From assembly GCA_903917705.1 (NCBI GenBank), contig CAIXBQ010000147.1, forward strand, positions 1 to 38,777: DNA of 38,777 nucleotides, read 5' to 3'. The notes beneath the pieces are model-generated. The model did no database searches. It worked only from the letters and a program-made list of their open reading frames with translations, and had not been told where the DNA came from. The stretch is from an uncultured Verrucomicrobia subdivision 3 bacterium (GTDB lineage Bacteria > Verrucomicrobiota > Verrucomicrobiia > Limisphaerales > UBA11358). Position numbers and translations under genes: made by a program. Shown here piece by piece: positions 11,765-20,795 of the stretch. The first letter of the stretch is position 1. Each line of letters opens with the position of its first letter.

Positions 11765-14422
11765 ATGCCAGACGAAATTGAATCCAATCTGCCAACGCCG
11801 GAACAAAAACCGAGCGGCGGCGCTTACACGCAGGGCGAAAAGATTTCCAAGATCAACGTTGCAGACGAGATCAAGAACTCGTTTCTCGACTACTCGATGT
11901 CGGTCATCATTTCGCGCGCGTTGCCCGATGTGCGCGACGGGTTGAAGCCATCTCAGCGCCGTATCTTGTACGCGATGGAGAACCTGTCGCTGTTCCCGGG
12001 GCGTAAGCACATCAAGTGTGCGAAAATTTGCGGCGATACCTCCGGCAACTACCATCCGCACGGCGAAGCGGTGATTTACCCGACGCTCGTTCATATGGCG
12101 CAGCCGTGGGCGATGCGCGAGAAACTGGTTGATGGTAAAGGAAATTTTGGTTCGGTCGAAAACGATCCGCCGGCGGCGATGCGTTACACTGAGGCGCGTT
12201 TGACCCATCTCGGTGCGGCTCTGATGCAGGATATGGAGAAGGACACGGTGGATTTCGTTCCGAATTACGACGAACGTCTCACCGAACCGAAGGTTTTTCC
12301 TGCTGCGTTTCCAAATCTGCTCGTCAACGGTGGCACGGGCATCGCCGTTGGCATGGCCACAAACATGGCCCCGCACAATCTGGGCGAAGTCGTGGACGGC
12401 ATTTGCGCGCAGATTGACAAGCCGGACATCACGATTCCGGAGCTGATGAAATTCATCAAAGGGCCGGATTTCCCGACCGGCGGTTTCCTTTGCGGCGTCG
12501 AGGGCATCAAAAATTATTTTGCGACCGGCAAAGGCAGCCTCAAGTTGCGCGGGCGCATCGGGGTGGAGGAAATGAAGGGTAACCGCGAGCAACTCGTTAT
12601 TACCGAGATTCCGTTCAACGTCAATCGCGCCGCGCTCGAAGAGCAGATCGCGAACCTCGTCAACGAAAAGATCATCACGGAAATTTCTGCGATGCGCAAC
12701 GAGTCGGACGAGCATTGCCGCCTGGTTATCGAGCTGAAGCGCGACGGGGCGCCGAAGGTCGTCATCGCCAAACTGTTTCAGCACACGCAGTTGGAGGTTT
12801 CGTTCAGTGTTAATTCGTTGGCAATTGATCATGGCCGCCCGAAGACGCTCAATCTCAAGGAAATCATCCAGTGCTACATTGAGCATCGCCGCGAAGTGAT
12901 TTTGCGCCGGACGCGTTTTGAATTGAAGAAGGCCGAGGAGCGCGCTGAGTTGCTGGAGGGCTATATTCTCGCGCTGTCGAACCTCGACGAATTCATCCAC
13001 ATCATCCGCTCCAGCAAAACGCGCGACGAGGCGAAGATCAAGTTGCTCGCGTTCGAGTGGTCGCGGGCGCAGGTGGAGAAATGGGGGGTTCTGATCCGCC
13101 GCGAGGCGCGTTTGGAGGCGGGCCGTTACGCGCTGACCGAGCGGCAGGTGGACGCGATTTTGGATCTGCGGCTGTATCAGTTGACCGGTCTGGAAATTGA
13201 CAAGGTGGACCGCGAATACCGGGCGCTGATTGAAGTCATCAAGGACTTGCTCGACATCCTCGCCAAGGAATCGCGCGTGATGGCGATCATCAAGGCGGAG
13301 CTTCAAGCCATCAAGGAGAAGCACGCCACGCCGCGCAAAACGGAAATTGTGCCGGACGAAGGCGAGATCGCCATTGAGGACCTCATCGCGAATGAGGGCG
13401 TCATCATTACGCTTACGCACAACGGCCTGCTCAAGCGCACGAACGTCAGCCAGTATCGCGCCCAGCGGCGCGGCGGCAAGGGCGTCATCGGTATGACGAC
13501 GAAGGAGGGCGAGACGGCGGACGACCAGGATTTTGTGGAACACTTGTTCACGGCCAGCACGCATGACTACCTGATGTTCTTTACGAACACCGGTCGGGTG
13601 TATGTTGAACGTGTTCACGAAATTCCCGACATGGGCCGGGCGGCGAAGGGACGGAGCATCGCGAACTTGCTGGAGCTGAAAGCCGATGAAAAAGTGGCCG
13701 CTCTCATCCGCATTTTGTCCAAAACGGACGGAAACAAGGAGGACGTGACGTGGTCGCAGCCCGGCGAACTGTTTTTTGCCACGCAGCAGGGCACGGTCAA
13801 AAAAACCTCGCTCAATGAATTCTCCAACGTTCGCAAGGGCGGCATCATTGCTATCGGCATCGAGCCGGGTGATACGCTGATCGCGGTGAAGCTTACGCGT
13901 GGCAGCACCGGCGAAAGCGATCCCGGCGACGATGTGGTGCTCATCACCAAGGACGGCATGAGCATTCGCTTCCACGAAGGCGACGTGCGCTCGATGGGCC
14001 GCGCGGCGGGCGGCGTGCGCGGTATCAGCTTGGAAAAGGCCGACGCGCTCGTTGCGGCGGCCATTGTTGTGCCGGATGCGGCGCTGCTTGTTGCTGGCGA
14101 GAATGGCATCGGCAAGCGCACCGGGTTCGACGAATACCGTGTTCAGTCGCGCGGCGGCAAGGGCATCATCACCATGAAAACCGGCGAGAAGACCGGTGGC
14201 GTGGTCGGCGCTTTGACCGTCCGCGACACGGACGAGATCATGCTTATCACCGTCGGCGGACAGATGGTTCGGACCAATGTGCGCGACATTCGTGAAGCCG
14301 GCCGCAACACGATGGGCGTTAAACTTGTCAACCTCGATGCGGGGGACAAGCTTCAGGCGGTGGCGCCGGTCATCAGTGAAGACCCGCCGGAGGTTGTCAG
14401 TCCGGATGAGCCGGAAAAATAA
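11765..14422 (+). CDS. gyrA: DNA gyrase subunit A
   Basis: DNA cleavage and wrapping subunit of gyrase. The 885-aa protein has the winged-helix/tower core with the catalytic tyrosine Tyr141 in AAMRYTEARLT. A C-terminal beta-pinwheel carries a canonical GyrA box QRRGGKG at residues 567-573. The box, together with adjacency to gyrB, marks gyrase rather than topoisomerase IV. The quinolone-determining region reads YHPHGEAVIYPT. Using Tyr141 = E. coli Tyr122 as anchor, Ala102 and Pro106 occupy the positions of E. coli Ser83 and Asp87. Pinwheel blades recur with the motif GR(A)xxGVR/K. The C-terminus is acidic (EDPPEVVSPDEPEK). No Shine-Dalgarno precedes the ATG; the context is CCATATC-ATG. Confidence 0.97.
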   Translation: MPDEIESNLPTPEQKPSGGAYTQGEKISKINVADEIKNSFLDYSMSVIISRALPDVRDGLKPSQRRILYAMENLSLFPGRKHIKCAKICGDTSGNYHPHGEAVIYPTLVHMAQPWAMREKLVDGKGNFGSVENDPPAAMRYTEARLTHLGAALMQDMEKDTVDFVPNYDERLTEPKVFPAAFPNLLVNGGTGIAVGMATNMAPHNLGEVVDGICAQIDKPDITIPELMKFIKGPDFPTGGFLCGVEGIKNYFATGKGSLKLRGRIGVEEMKGNREQLVITEIPFNVNRAALEEQIANLVNEKIITEISAMRNESDEHCRLVIELKRDGAPKVVIAKLFQHTQLEVSFSVNSLAIDHGRPKTLNLKEIIQCYIEHRREVILRRTRFELKKAEERAELLEGYILALSNLDEFIHIIRSSKTRDEAKIKLLAFEWSRAQVEKWGVLIRREARLEAGRYALTERQVDAILDLRLYQLTGLEIDKVDREYRALIEVIKDLLDILAKESRVMAIIKAELQAIKEKHATPRKTEIVPDEGEIAIEDLIANEGVIITLTHNGLLKRTNVSQYRAQRRGGKGVIGMTTKEGETADDQDFVEHLFTASTHDYLMFFTNTGRVYVERVHEIPDMGRAAKGRSIANLLELKADEKVAALIRILSKTDGNKEDVTWSQPGELFFATQQGTVKKTSLNEFSNVRKGGIIAIGIEPGDTLIAVKLTRGSTGESDPGDDVVLITKDGMSIRFHEGDVRSMGRAAGGVRGISLEKADALVAAAIVVPDAALLVAGENGIGKRTGFDEYRVQSRGGKGIITMKTGEKTGGVVGALTVRDTDEIMLITVGGQMVRTNVRDIREAGRNTMGVKLVNLDAGDKLQAVAPVISEDPPEVVSPDEPEK

Positions 14423-14467
14423 AATTGCCTGACCAGATGAAAGTGGTTAATTTTCGTCCCGCAAAAA

Positions 14468-15217
14468 ATGAAAAAGACCATTGCAACCTTCATCGCTGCC
14501 GCCGGAATTCTGGTGGCGTTTGCCGAAACCAAAACTGACACCAGTGCAGCGACCGGGGCGCCGGTAAAGAAATGCCCATGGGACAGCAGTGTTTCCGCCG
14601 GCTTGACCATGACGCGCGGTAACACGAGCACGACGCTGTTCTCGGCGGATTTTCTGACCAAGCGAAAGACCTCGACCGATGAATACATGATCGGCCTCGC
14701 TGGCGCCTATGGCGAACAGAATTCCATGGATACCGTCAACAACTACAAGGTGTTTGCGCAGTGGAACCACCTGGTCACCGACCGGTTCTATGCTTATCTC
14801 CGGGCTGACGGTTTGCGCGATATCATCGCTGACCTGGATTATCGTCTCACGGTTGGTCCCGGTGCCGGTTATTATTTGGTCAAAGGGACCAATATCATGC
14901 TGGCAACTGAAGCTGGTGCCAACTTTGAAGCGCAGCGGTTGGGCGGCAAGGATGAGACCTTTGCTACCGTGCGGCTTGCTGAGCGGTTCGAATATAAATT
15001 CAACGACCACGCGCGCCTCTGGCAGAACGTCGAAGTGTTCCCGCAGGTGGACAAACTCGAGAACTACGTTGTCAACTTTGAGATTGGCATCGAAGCTGCC
15101 ATCTCCAAGACGTTCAGCCTGAAAACGTACCTTGACGACACCTACGCGAACCGCCCGGCTCTCGGCCGCAAGAAAAACGATGTGAAGCTCGTCGCCGGCG
15201 TGTCCTATAAATTCTAA
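14468..15217 (+). CDS. DUF481 outer-membrane protein (YdiY-like)
   Basis: A 249-aa secreted beta-barrel protein of the DUF481 family (putative salt-induced outer membrane protein type). The first 19 residues form a signal peptide (MKKTIATF then a hydrophobic stretch ending in AFA, with cleavage before ETK). The mature part has the typical alternating strands: SAGLTMTRGNTSTTLFSADF, the YRLTVGPGAGYYL strand-turn, FEYKFNDHARLW, and a C-terminal aromatic residue in AGVSYKF, as usual for outer-membrane barrels. It follows gyrA by 45 bp with no terminator between them, so it may be co-transcribed. It is followed by a strong terminator at 15230. The family's physiological role is poorly defined. Confidence 0.88.
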   Translation: MKKTIATFIAAAGILVAFAETKTDTSAATGAPVKKCPWDSSVSAGLTMTRGNTSTTLFSADFLTKRKTSTDEYMIGLAGAYGEQNSMDTVNNYKVFAQWNHLVTDRFYAYLRADGLRDIIADLDYRLTVGPGAGYYLVKGTNIMLATEAGANFEAQRLGGKDETFATVRLAERFEYKFNDHARLWQNVEVFPQVDKLENYVVNFEIGIEAAISKTFSLKTYLDDTYANRPALGRKKNDVKLVAGVSYKF

Positions 15218-15229
15218 TCTGAACCCGTC

Positions 15230-15269
15230 AAAACGGCGGCTTTGGAATTTTTCCGAAGCCGCCGTTTTT
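15230..15269. terminator. bidirectional intrinsic terminator
   Basis: AAAACGGCGGCTT (15230-15242) pairs perfectly with AAGCCGCCGTTTT (15256-15268). The stem is GC-rich, with a T-run on one side and an A-run on the other. It lies between convergent DUF481 and pdxH and can end transcription from both. Confidence 0.9.
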
Positions 15270-15289
15270 GTTTCGGGGTCGAACGCTGG

Positions 15290-15994
15290 TCAAGGGGCGA
15301 GCCGCTCGATCTTCCAAGTGCCATCCGCCTGCCGCGTGTAATGGAACCGGTCGTGCAAACGGCTCGGCCGGCCCTGCCAGAATTCAATCCGCTCCGGCTG
15401 TAACACAAATCCGCCCCAGTTCGGTGGCAGTGGGATTTCGGTGGGGAACCTTTTTTCAAGCTCGCGCCATTTTGCTTCGAGCCAGGCGCGGTCGGGAATC
15501 GATTCGCTTTGGTTTGAAGCCCACGCGCCAATGCGGCTGCCGCGTGGCCGGCTCTTGAAATAAATCTCGGATTCCGCCGCCGGCAGTTTCACAACTGTGC
15601 CGGCCACGCATACCTGTCGCTCCAAGTCTGACCAGAAGAAAGTCAGCGCGGCGCTGGCGTTTTCCGCCAGTTCCCGGCCCTTGCGACTGTCGTAGTTTGT
15701 GAAAAAAACGAATCCGCGCGCGTCCACGCTTTTCAGCAGCACGGTGCGCGTCGACGGTTTTCCGTCCTTGTCCGCCGTCGCCAGGGTCATCGCATTGATG
15801 TCGGGTGGACGATGGTTGCAGATGGCGCTCCAGAGCTTGTAGAGCGCAATGCCGATTTTCCGCCAGCGGCTTTGGGACTGATCGCCCGCCGCGTCGCGGA
15901 ACCACGATTCAAACTGCGCCACTGGATTGGCGTCCAGCGCCGCGCGGTCGAGCGCGCCGCGCTGGTAATCTTCGCGGAAATCGCCGAGGTTCAT
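15290..15994 (-). CDS. pdxH: pyridoxamine 5'-phosphate oxidase
   Basis: FMN enzyme that oxidises pyridoxamine- or pyridoxine-5'-phosphate to pyridoxal 5'-phosphate, the cofactor needed by gcvP and others. The 234-aa protein shows MNLGDFREDYQRG at the N-terminus, NAMTLATADKDGKPSTRTVLLK, FFTNYDSRKGRELAEN, LERQVCVAGTV, SRPRGSRIGAWASNQSE and the C-terminal WQGRPSRLHDRFHY with WKIERLAP. Compared with E. coli PdxH, it carries about 23 extra residues (about 36-60) between FESWF and NAMTLAT. The start at 15994 follows the upstream membrane-protein stop with only TGACA between (TGA-CA-ATG), so translation is likely coupled. Longer in-frame starts would read through that gene and were rejected. Confidence 0.94.
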   Translation of the reverse strand: MNLGDFREDYQRGALDRAALDANPVAQFESWFRDAAGDQSQSRWRKIGIALYKLWSAICNHRPPDINAMTLATADKDGKPSTRTVLLKSVDARGFVFFTNYDSRKGRELAENASAALTFFWSDLERQVCVAGTVVKLPAAESEIYFKSRPRGSRIGAWASNQSESIPDRAWLEAKWRELEKRFPTEIPLPPNWGGFVLQPERIEFWQGRPSRLHDRFHYTRQADGTWKIERLAP

Positions 15995-15996
15995 TG

Positions 15997-16551
15997 TCAC
16001 ATTGCGCGGAACGCCGTCACGCCGAGGATCAGGACGAACGTTGCGAATGCCAGCCGCAGGCCGCTCAAGAGTCGTGTGCGGCTCTCGGTTGCGGTTGCCC
16101 AGTTCAGGATGTCGCGCAGCCGCCATGGCGTGATGGTAAGCCAGATGCCCAAAATGACGAACCCATAAGCCCACGCTTGGATGACCAGCACAAAGGGCGA
16201 TTCGCCGAGGTGCGGTCGCCCGGTGTCCACCATCAGTTTTCCGAGCAGCAGCAGCAACACGGCCAGTCCGCGCACCGCCAGAAAATCCTGCACAAAGATG
16301 CATGACCCCACGCCGACCGCGACGAAGGCCGCCATCATGTAGGGCTTGAACGCGGAGAAATCCGCGATGGGCTCGCGGTTCACGAGCCAGACAAACCACG
16401 CCGTGCCGAGCAGCATCAGCACCACGCCGACGGCAAGGTTGCGCGGGAATTTGCGCGCGGCGGCGGCGAGCTGCGCCGGCCGCGTCAGGCCGTAGACCTG
16501 GGGTAGCCCCATGCCGAGGCCGAGCAAAATGGACAAAAGCGACAGTTTCAT
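15997..16551 (-). CDS. small integral membrane protein, unknown
   Basis: Not recognised. The 184-aa protein is very hydrophobic with five or six predicted helices: around residues 4-22, 38-57 (NLAVGVVLMLLGTAWFVWLV), 70-90, 92-108 (rich in Leu), 118-140 and 162-181. Short basic loops (RPAQLAAAARKFPR, TESRTRLLSGLR) suggest positive-inside orientation. It begins about 56 bp downstream of the end of miaB and runs almost into pdxH, so it may be part of a miaB-membrane protein-pdxH unit. No catalytic motif is visible. The start at 16551 (MKLSLLSILLGLG) is the only sensible one. Confidence 0.8.
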   Translation of the reverse strand: MKLSLLSILLGLGMGLPQVYGLTRPAQLAAAARKFPRNLAVGVVLMLLGTAWFVWLVNREPIADFSAFKPYMMAAFVAVGVGSCIFVQDFLAVRGLAVLLLLLGKLMVDTGRPHLGESPFVLVIQAWAYGFVILGIWLTITPWRLRDILNWATATESRTRLLSGLRLAFATFVLILGVTAFRAM

Positions 16552-16606
16552 GTTTGGAAATTAAACCACGATTGCACCCGAATAGACACGAAGAAAAGTG
16601 TTTCGT

Positions 16607-17956
<1,350 letters not shown>

Positions 17957-18142
17957 GGTTCGAGAGGAAACCAAGTTAATTCATCCGGCCGGCCTTGGAA
18001 AGGCGGCAGTGCGGACAACCGCGATTAAAAAATTAGCAAAAAAGGGCTGGCAATTTTAGCAGGGCAGCGTTTAACTGGCCGTGGTCATGAGAGCAACATC
18101 AACAGTTCAACGACCGTCAACCTTTAACCTGGAGGACTTCCA

Positions 18143-18397
18143 ATGGACCTGCATCACCCGTTCGTAAAAGAGTTCCCGGCGCATCGCGAAACCATCCGCT
18201 CGCTCAAGCTGGCGGACGGCAAGTTCCGTGCGGCGTTCGAGGAGTATCACCAGCTGGACGATGAAATCTGCCGCATCGAGGAGGACGTCGAGTTCGCCAC
18301 GGACCAGCAGATTGACGAGCTCAAATTCAAGCGCGCGAAGCTGAAGGACGCGCTTTACGCCGCCGTGCAGAAGCGCGAGGCGACGGTGGTCCACTGA
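18143..18397 (+). CDS. DUF465/YdcH-type small coiled-coil protein
   Basis: An 84-aa charged, helical protein resembling the DUF465 (YdcH) family. It has MDLHHPFVKEFPAHRETIRSL, then FEEYHQLDDEICRIEE, and ends with a second helix rich in Lys/Glu (LKFKRAKLKDALYAAVQ). The family signature is the FPE/FPAHR...L...F...EY..LD..I.RIE pattern; its function is unknown. Unlike nearly every other gene here it has a classical Shine-Dalgarno, GGAGG at 18131-18135, 7 bp before the ATG, which fixes the start. It stands alone, divergent from miaB and convergent with the EF-G paralogue. Confidence 0.85.
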   Translation: MDLHHPFVKEFPAHRETIRSLKLADGKFRAAFEEYHQLDDEICRIEEDVEFATDQQIDELKFKRAKLKDALYAAVQKREATVVH

Positions 18398-18488
18398 TTT
18401 CCAGCGGCGGCCACGCCCGTCGGGAATTGGGCCAAGGCGATGCTTTATCGCCCCGAAGACGATTTTGCCATGCGGATGGCGATCAATA

Positions 18489-18527
18489 AAACACCCGGCT
18501 GCGAACAGATTTCGCAGCCGGGTGTTT
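18489..18527. terminator. intrinsic terminator
   Basis: A perfect 17-bp stem, AAACACCCGGCTGCGAA (18489-18505) with TTCGCAGCCGGGTGTTT (18511-18527), and a 5-nt loop. T-rich flanks occur on both strands, better on the minus strand. It sits between convergent DUF465 and the EF-G paralogue. Confidence 0.9.
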
Positions 18528-18537
18528 GGTTTGATAA

Positions 18538-20637
18538 TCAGTGCGTATTGTGATTGTCGTGGTTCGCCTTCCGTTTGGCGGCCTCGGCGACGACTTTTTC
18601 CGCCGCGTCGCGCGGCATTTCCTCGTAATGGCTGAACGTCTCGGTGTGGACGCCCGCCCCGCCGGTTAGCGAGCGGAGCGAACTGGAGTAGTGATAGAGT
18701 TCGGCCGTCGGCACGCTGGCCTTGATGACCTGGAAGGCCCCTTCGGCCTCGATGCCCAGGATCTTTCCGCGCCGCGATGAGAGGTCCCCCATGACCTTGC
18801 CCATGAAGTCCTCCGGCACCCGTATCTCCACCGTCTCAATCGGCTCCAGCAAAACCGGCTTGGCGGCCGTGAAGGCTTCCTTGAAGGCGAAGTAGCCGGC
18901 GATCTGGAACGCGATGTCCTTCGAGTCCACCGGGTGCATTTTGCCGTCGTAGAAGTCAATCTTCACATCCGTCACGCGGCAGCCGGCGATGACGCCCTCG
19001 GTGCAGACCTGCTGGACGCCTTTCTCCACGGATGGGACAAAATTGCGGTCCACGTTCTGGCCGACGAGGGACTGGGTGAATTCCACACCGCTGTCGCGCG
19101 GCTTGGGTTCGATGCGCATCCAGACTTCGGCGAACTGGCCCGCGCCGCCGGTCTGTTTCTTGTGGCGATACTTCGATTCCCCTCTGCCTTTGATCGTCTC
19201 GCGGTATTTCACGCGCGGTTCGGCCAGGTCCACGTGGACGTTGTGCCGTCGGCGCAGCCGGTCGGCGACGACCTCCAGATGCAGTTCCCCCTGCGCGGAA
19301 ATGATCGTCTGGTGCAGTTCGCCGTCCACGACGTACAGGAACGTCGGGTCTTCCTCGTGCAAGGCGGCGAGGCCGGTGGCGATTTTGTCTTCCTCGCCCT
19401 TCACGCCGGCGATGAGCGCCGCGTGGATGTTCGGCTTGGGATAAACCACTTTCGGCAGCGTGACGGGGTGTTTCGGCGAGCAGAGCGTGTTGCCGGTGTG
19501 CGTGTCCTTGAGTTTCACCACCGCGCCGATGTCGCCCGCCCCGAGCGCGTGGACCGCCTCGCGGGTCTGGCCGTTGAGCAGGAATATCTGGCCGACGCGC
19601 TCGGTGATCTTGCGGTCGCTGTTGAACAGGTCCGTGCCGGTCGTCACCGTGCCCGAATAGACGCGGAAGAAGGACAGCTCGCCGAAGTGCGCCTCGGTCA
19701 TGTTCTTGAAGATGTAGGCCACCGTCTCGTTGCTGTCGAGTTTGACCTCGGTCTCGTTGCCGTTGGCGTCGATGGCCGGGACGTTCTTGCGGTCCACGGG
19801 CGAGGAGCCGTATTTGGCGATGAAATCCATCATGCGCGCGACCCCGACATTTTTTTCCGCCGAGACGGCGAAGAGCGGGATGAACAACTGTTTCTGCACC
19901 GCCGAGTGGATGCCGGCGCGGAATTCCTCCTCCGACAAACCGCCTTGCTCAAAATACTTGTTCATCAGGCCGTCGTCGGATTCGGCAATGTGCTCGATCA
20001 GTTCGTTGTGCAGACGCTTCACGCGTTCGCCGAGTTCGCCGGTGGCGGGTTCCTCGGTGTATTTGCCGGAGCCGTCGGTGGCGTAGGTGACGATCTCATT
20101 GCGCAGCACGTCGAGCGTGCGGTTGAAGCCGGGGCCGGCATTGACGGGCACGCTCAGCGGGAAGACGTGCCGCCCGAAATGCTCCTGCGCCTCCTTCAGC
20201 ACCTCTTCAAAATTCACGTTCTCCTTGTCGAGCGCGTTGACGGCGATCATTTTCGGGATGCCGTAGCCGGTGGCGTAGTTCCAGACGCGGTCGGTGCCCA
20301 CGCCGAGGCCGTGCTGCGCGTGGATGACCACCAGGGCGAAATCGCCGACGCGCAGCGCGCCCAGCCCCTCGCTGATGAAGTCCAGGTAGCCGGGGGTGTC
20401 GATCAGGTTGAACTTCTTGCCGGCCCAGTCGGCGTGCATCAGCGTGGCGGAGACGGAGATCTGCCGCTGCTTCTCGCTGACGTGGTAATCGGACACCGTG
20501 GTTCCGTCGGCGATGCGTCCCATGCGCGTGATCACACCGGCGCAGTGGAGCATCGCCTCGCTCAACAGGGTTTTCCCGGACGAGGCGTGGCCGACGATGG
20601 CGAAGTTTCGGATATCAGCAGGCGGGTAGTTTTTCAT
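18538..20637 (-). CDS. elongation factor G-like translational GTPase (EF-G2 type)
   Basis: A 699-aa five-domain translational GTPase related to EF-G but of the second, EF-G-like group. G1 reads GHASSGKT (residues 16-23) rather than the GHVDAGKTT/GHIDAGKTT of canonical factors, and G3 is DTPGY (80-84). G4 reads NALD (134-137), with Ala in place of the Lys of NKxD. Domain II to V landmarks include GELHLEVVADRLRRR, YRETIKG with HKKQTGGAGQFAEV, and VRVPEDFMGKVMGDLSSRRGKILGIE. It stands alone, not in a str operon with rpsL, rpsG or tuf, so it is unlikely to be the main EF-G. Such paralogues may act in ribosome recycling or stress; the role here is unproven. Start MKNYPPADIRN at 20637. Confidence 0.9.
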   Translation of the reverse strand: MKNYPPADIRNFAIVGHASSGKTLLSEAMLHCAGVITRMGRIADGTTVSDYHVSEKQRQISVSATLMHADWAGKKFNLIDTPGYLDFISEGLGALRVGDFALVVIHAQHGLGVGTDRVWNYATGYGIPKMIAVNALDKENVNFEEVLKEAQEHFGRHVFPLSVPVNAGPGFNRTLDVLRNEIVTYATDGSGKYTEEPATGELGERVKRLHNELIEHIAESDDGLMNKYFEQGGLSEEEFRAGIHSAVQKQLFIPLFAVSAEKNVGVARMMDFIAKYGSSPVDRKNVPAIDANGNETEVKLDSNETVAYIFKNMTEAHFGELSFFRVYSGTVTTGTDLFNSDRKITERVGQIFLLNGQTREAVHALGAGDIGAVVKLKDTHTGNTLCSPKHPVTLPKVVYPKPNIHAALIAGVKGEEDKIATGLAALHEEDPTFLYVVDGELHQTIISAQGELHLEVVADRLRRRHNVHVDLAEPRVKYRETIKGRGESKYRHKKQTGGAGQFAEVWMRIEPKPRDSGVEFTQSLVGQNVDRNFVPSVEKGVQQVCTEGVIAGCRVTDVKIDFYDGKMHPVDSKDIAFQIAGYFAFKEAFTAAKPVLLEPIETVEIRVPEDFMGKVMGDLSSRRGKILGIEAEGAFQVIKASVPTAELYHYSSSLRSLTGGAGVHTETFSHYEEMPRDAAEKVVAEAAKRKANHDNHNTH

Positions 20638-20795
20638 AAGCCGGTTTCACATGTGGTTGATGGTTTCCAAACGGGGTTTATGGCTGCTGCATTTCAAACC
20701 CAACGGCGGGTGCTTGGCAAGCGCAATTTTCACCCGCCGCCGCATCGCGCTTGCAGGCGCGCGCAAAAACGGTATTGTTTACCGCTCGGAATAGC

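Noticed and set aside
15290-16399. 369-codon frame suggesting a fusion upstream of pdxH
   Set aside because: The extra N-terminal part is an out-of-frame reading of the membrane-protein gene. A family-like PdxH start exists at 15994, directly after that gene's stop.
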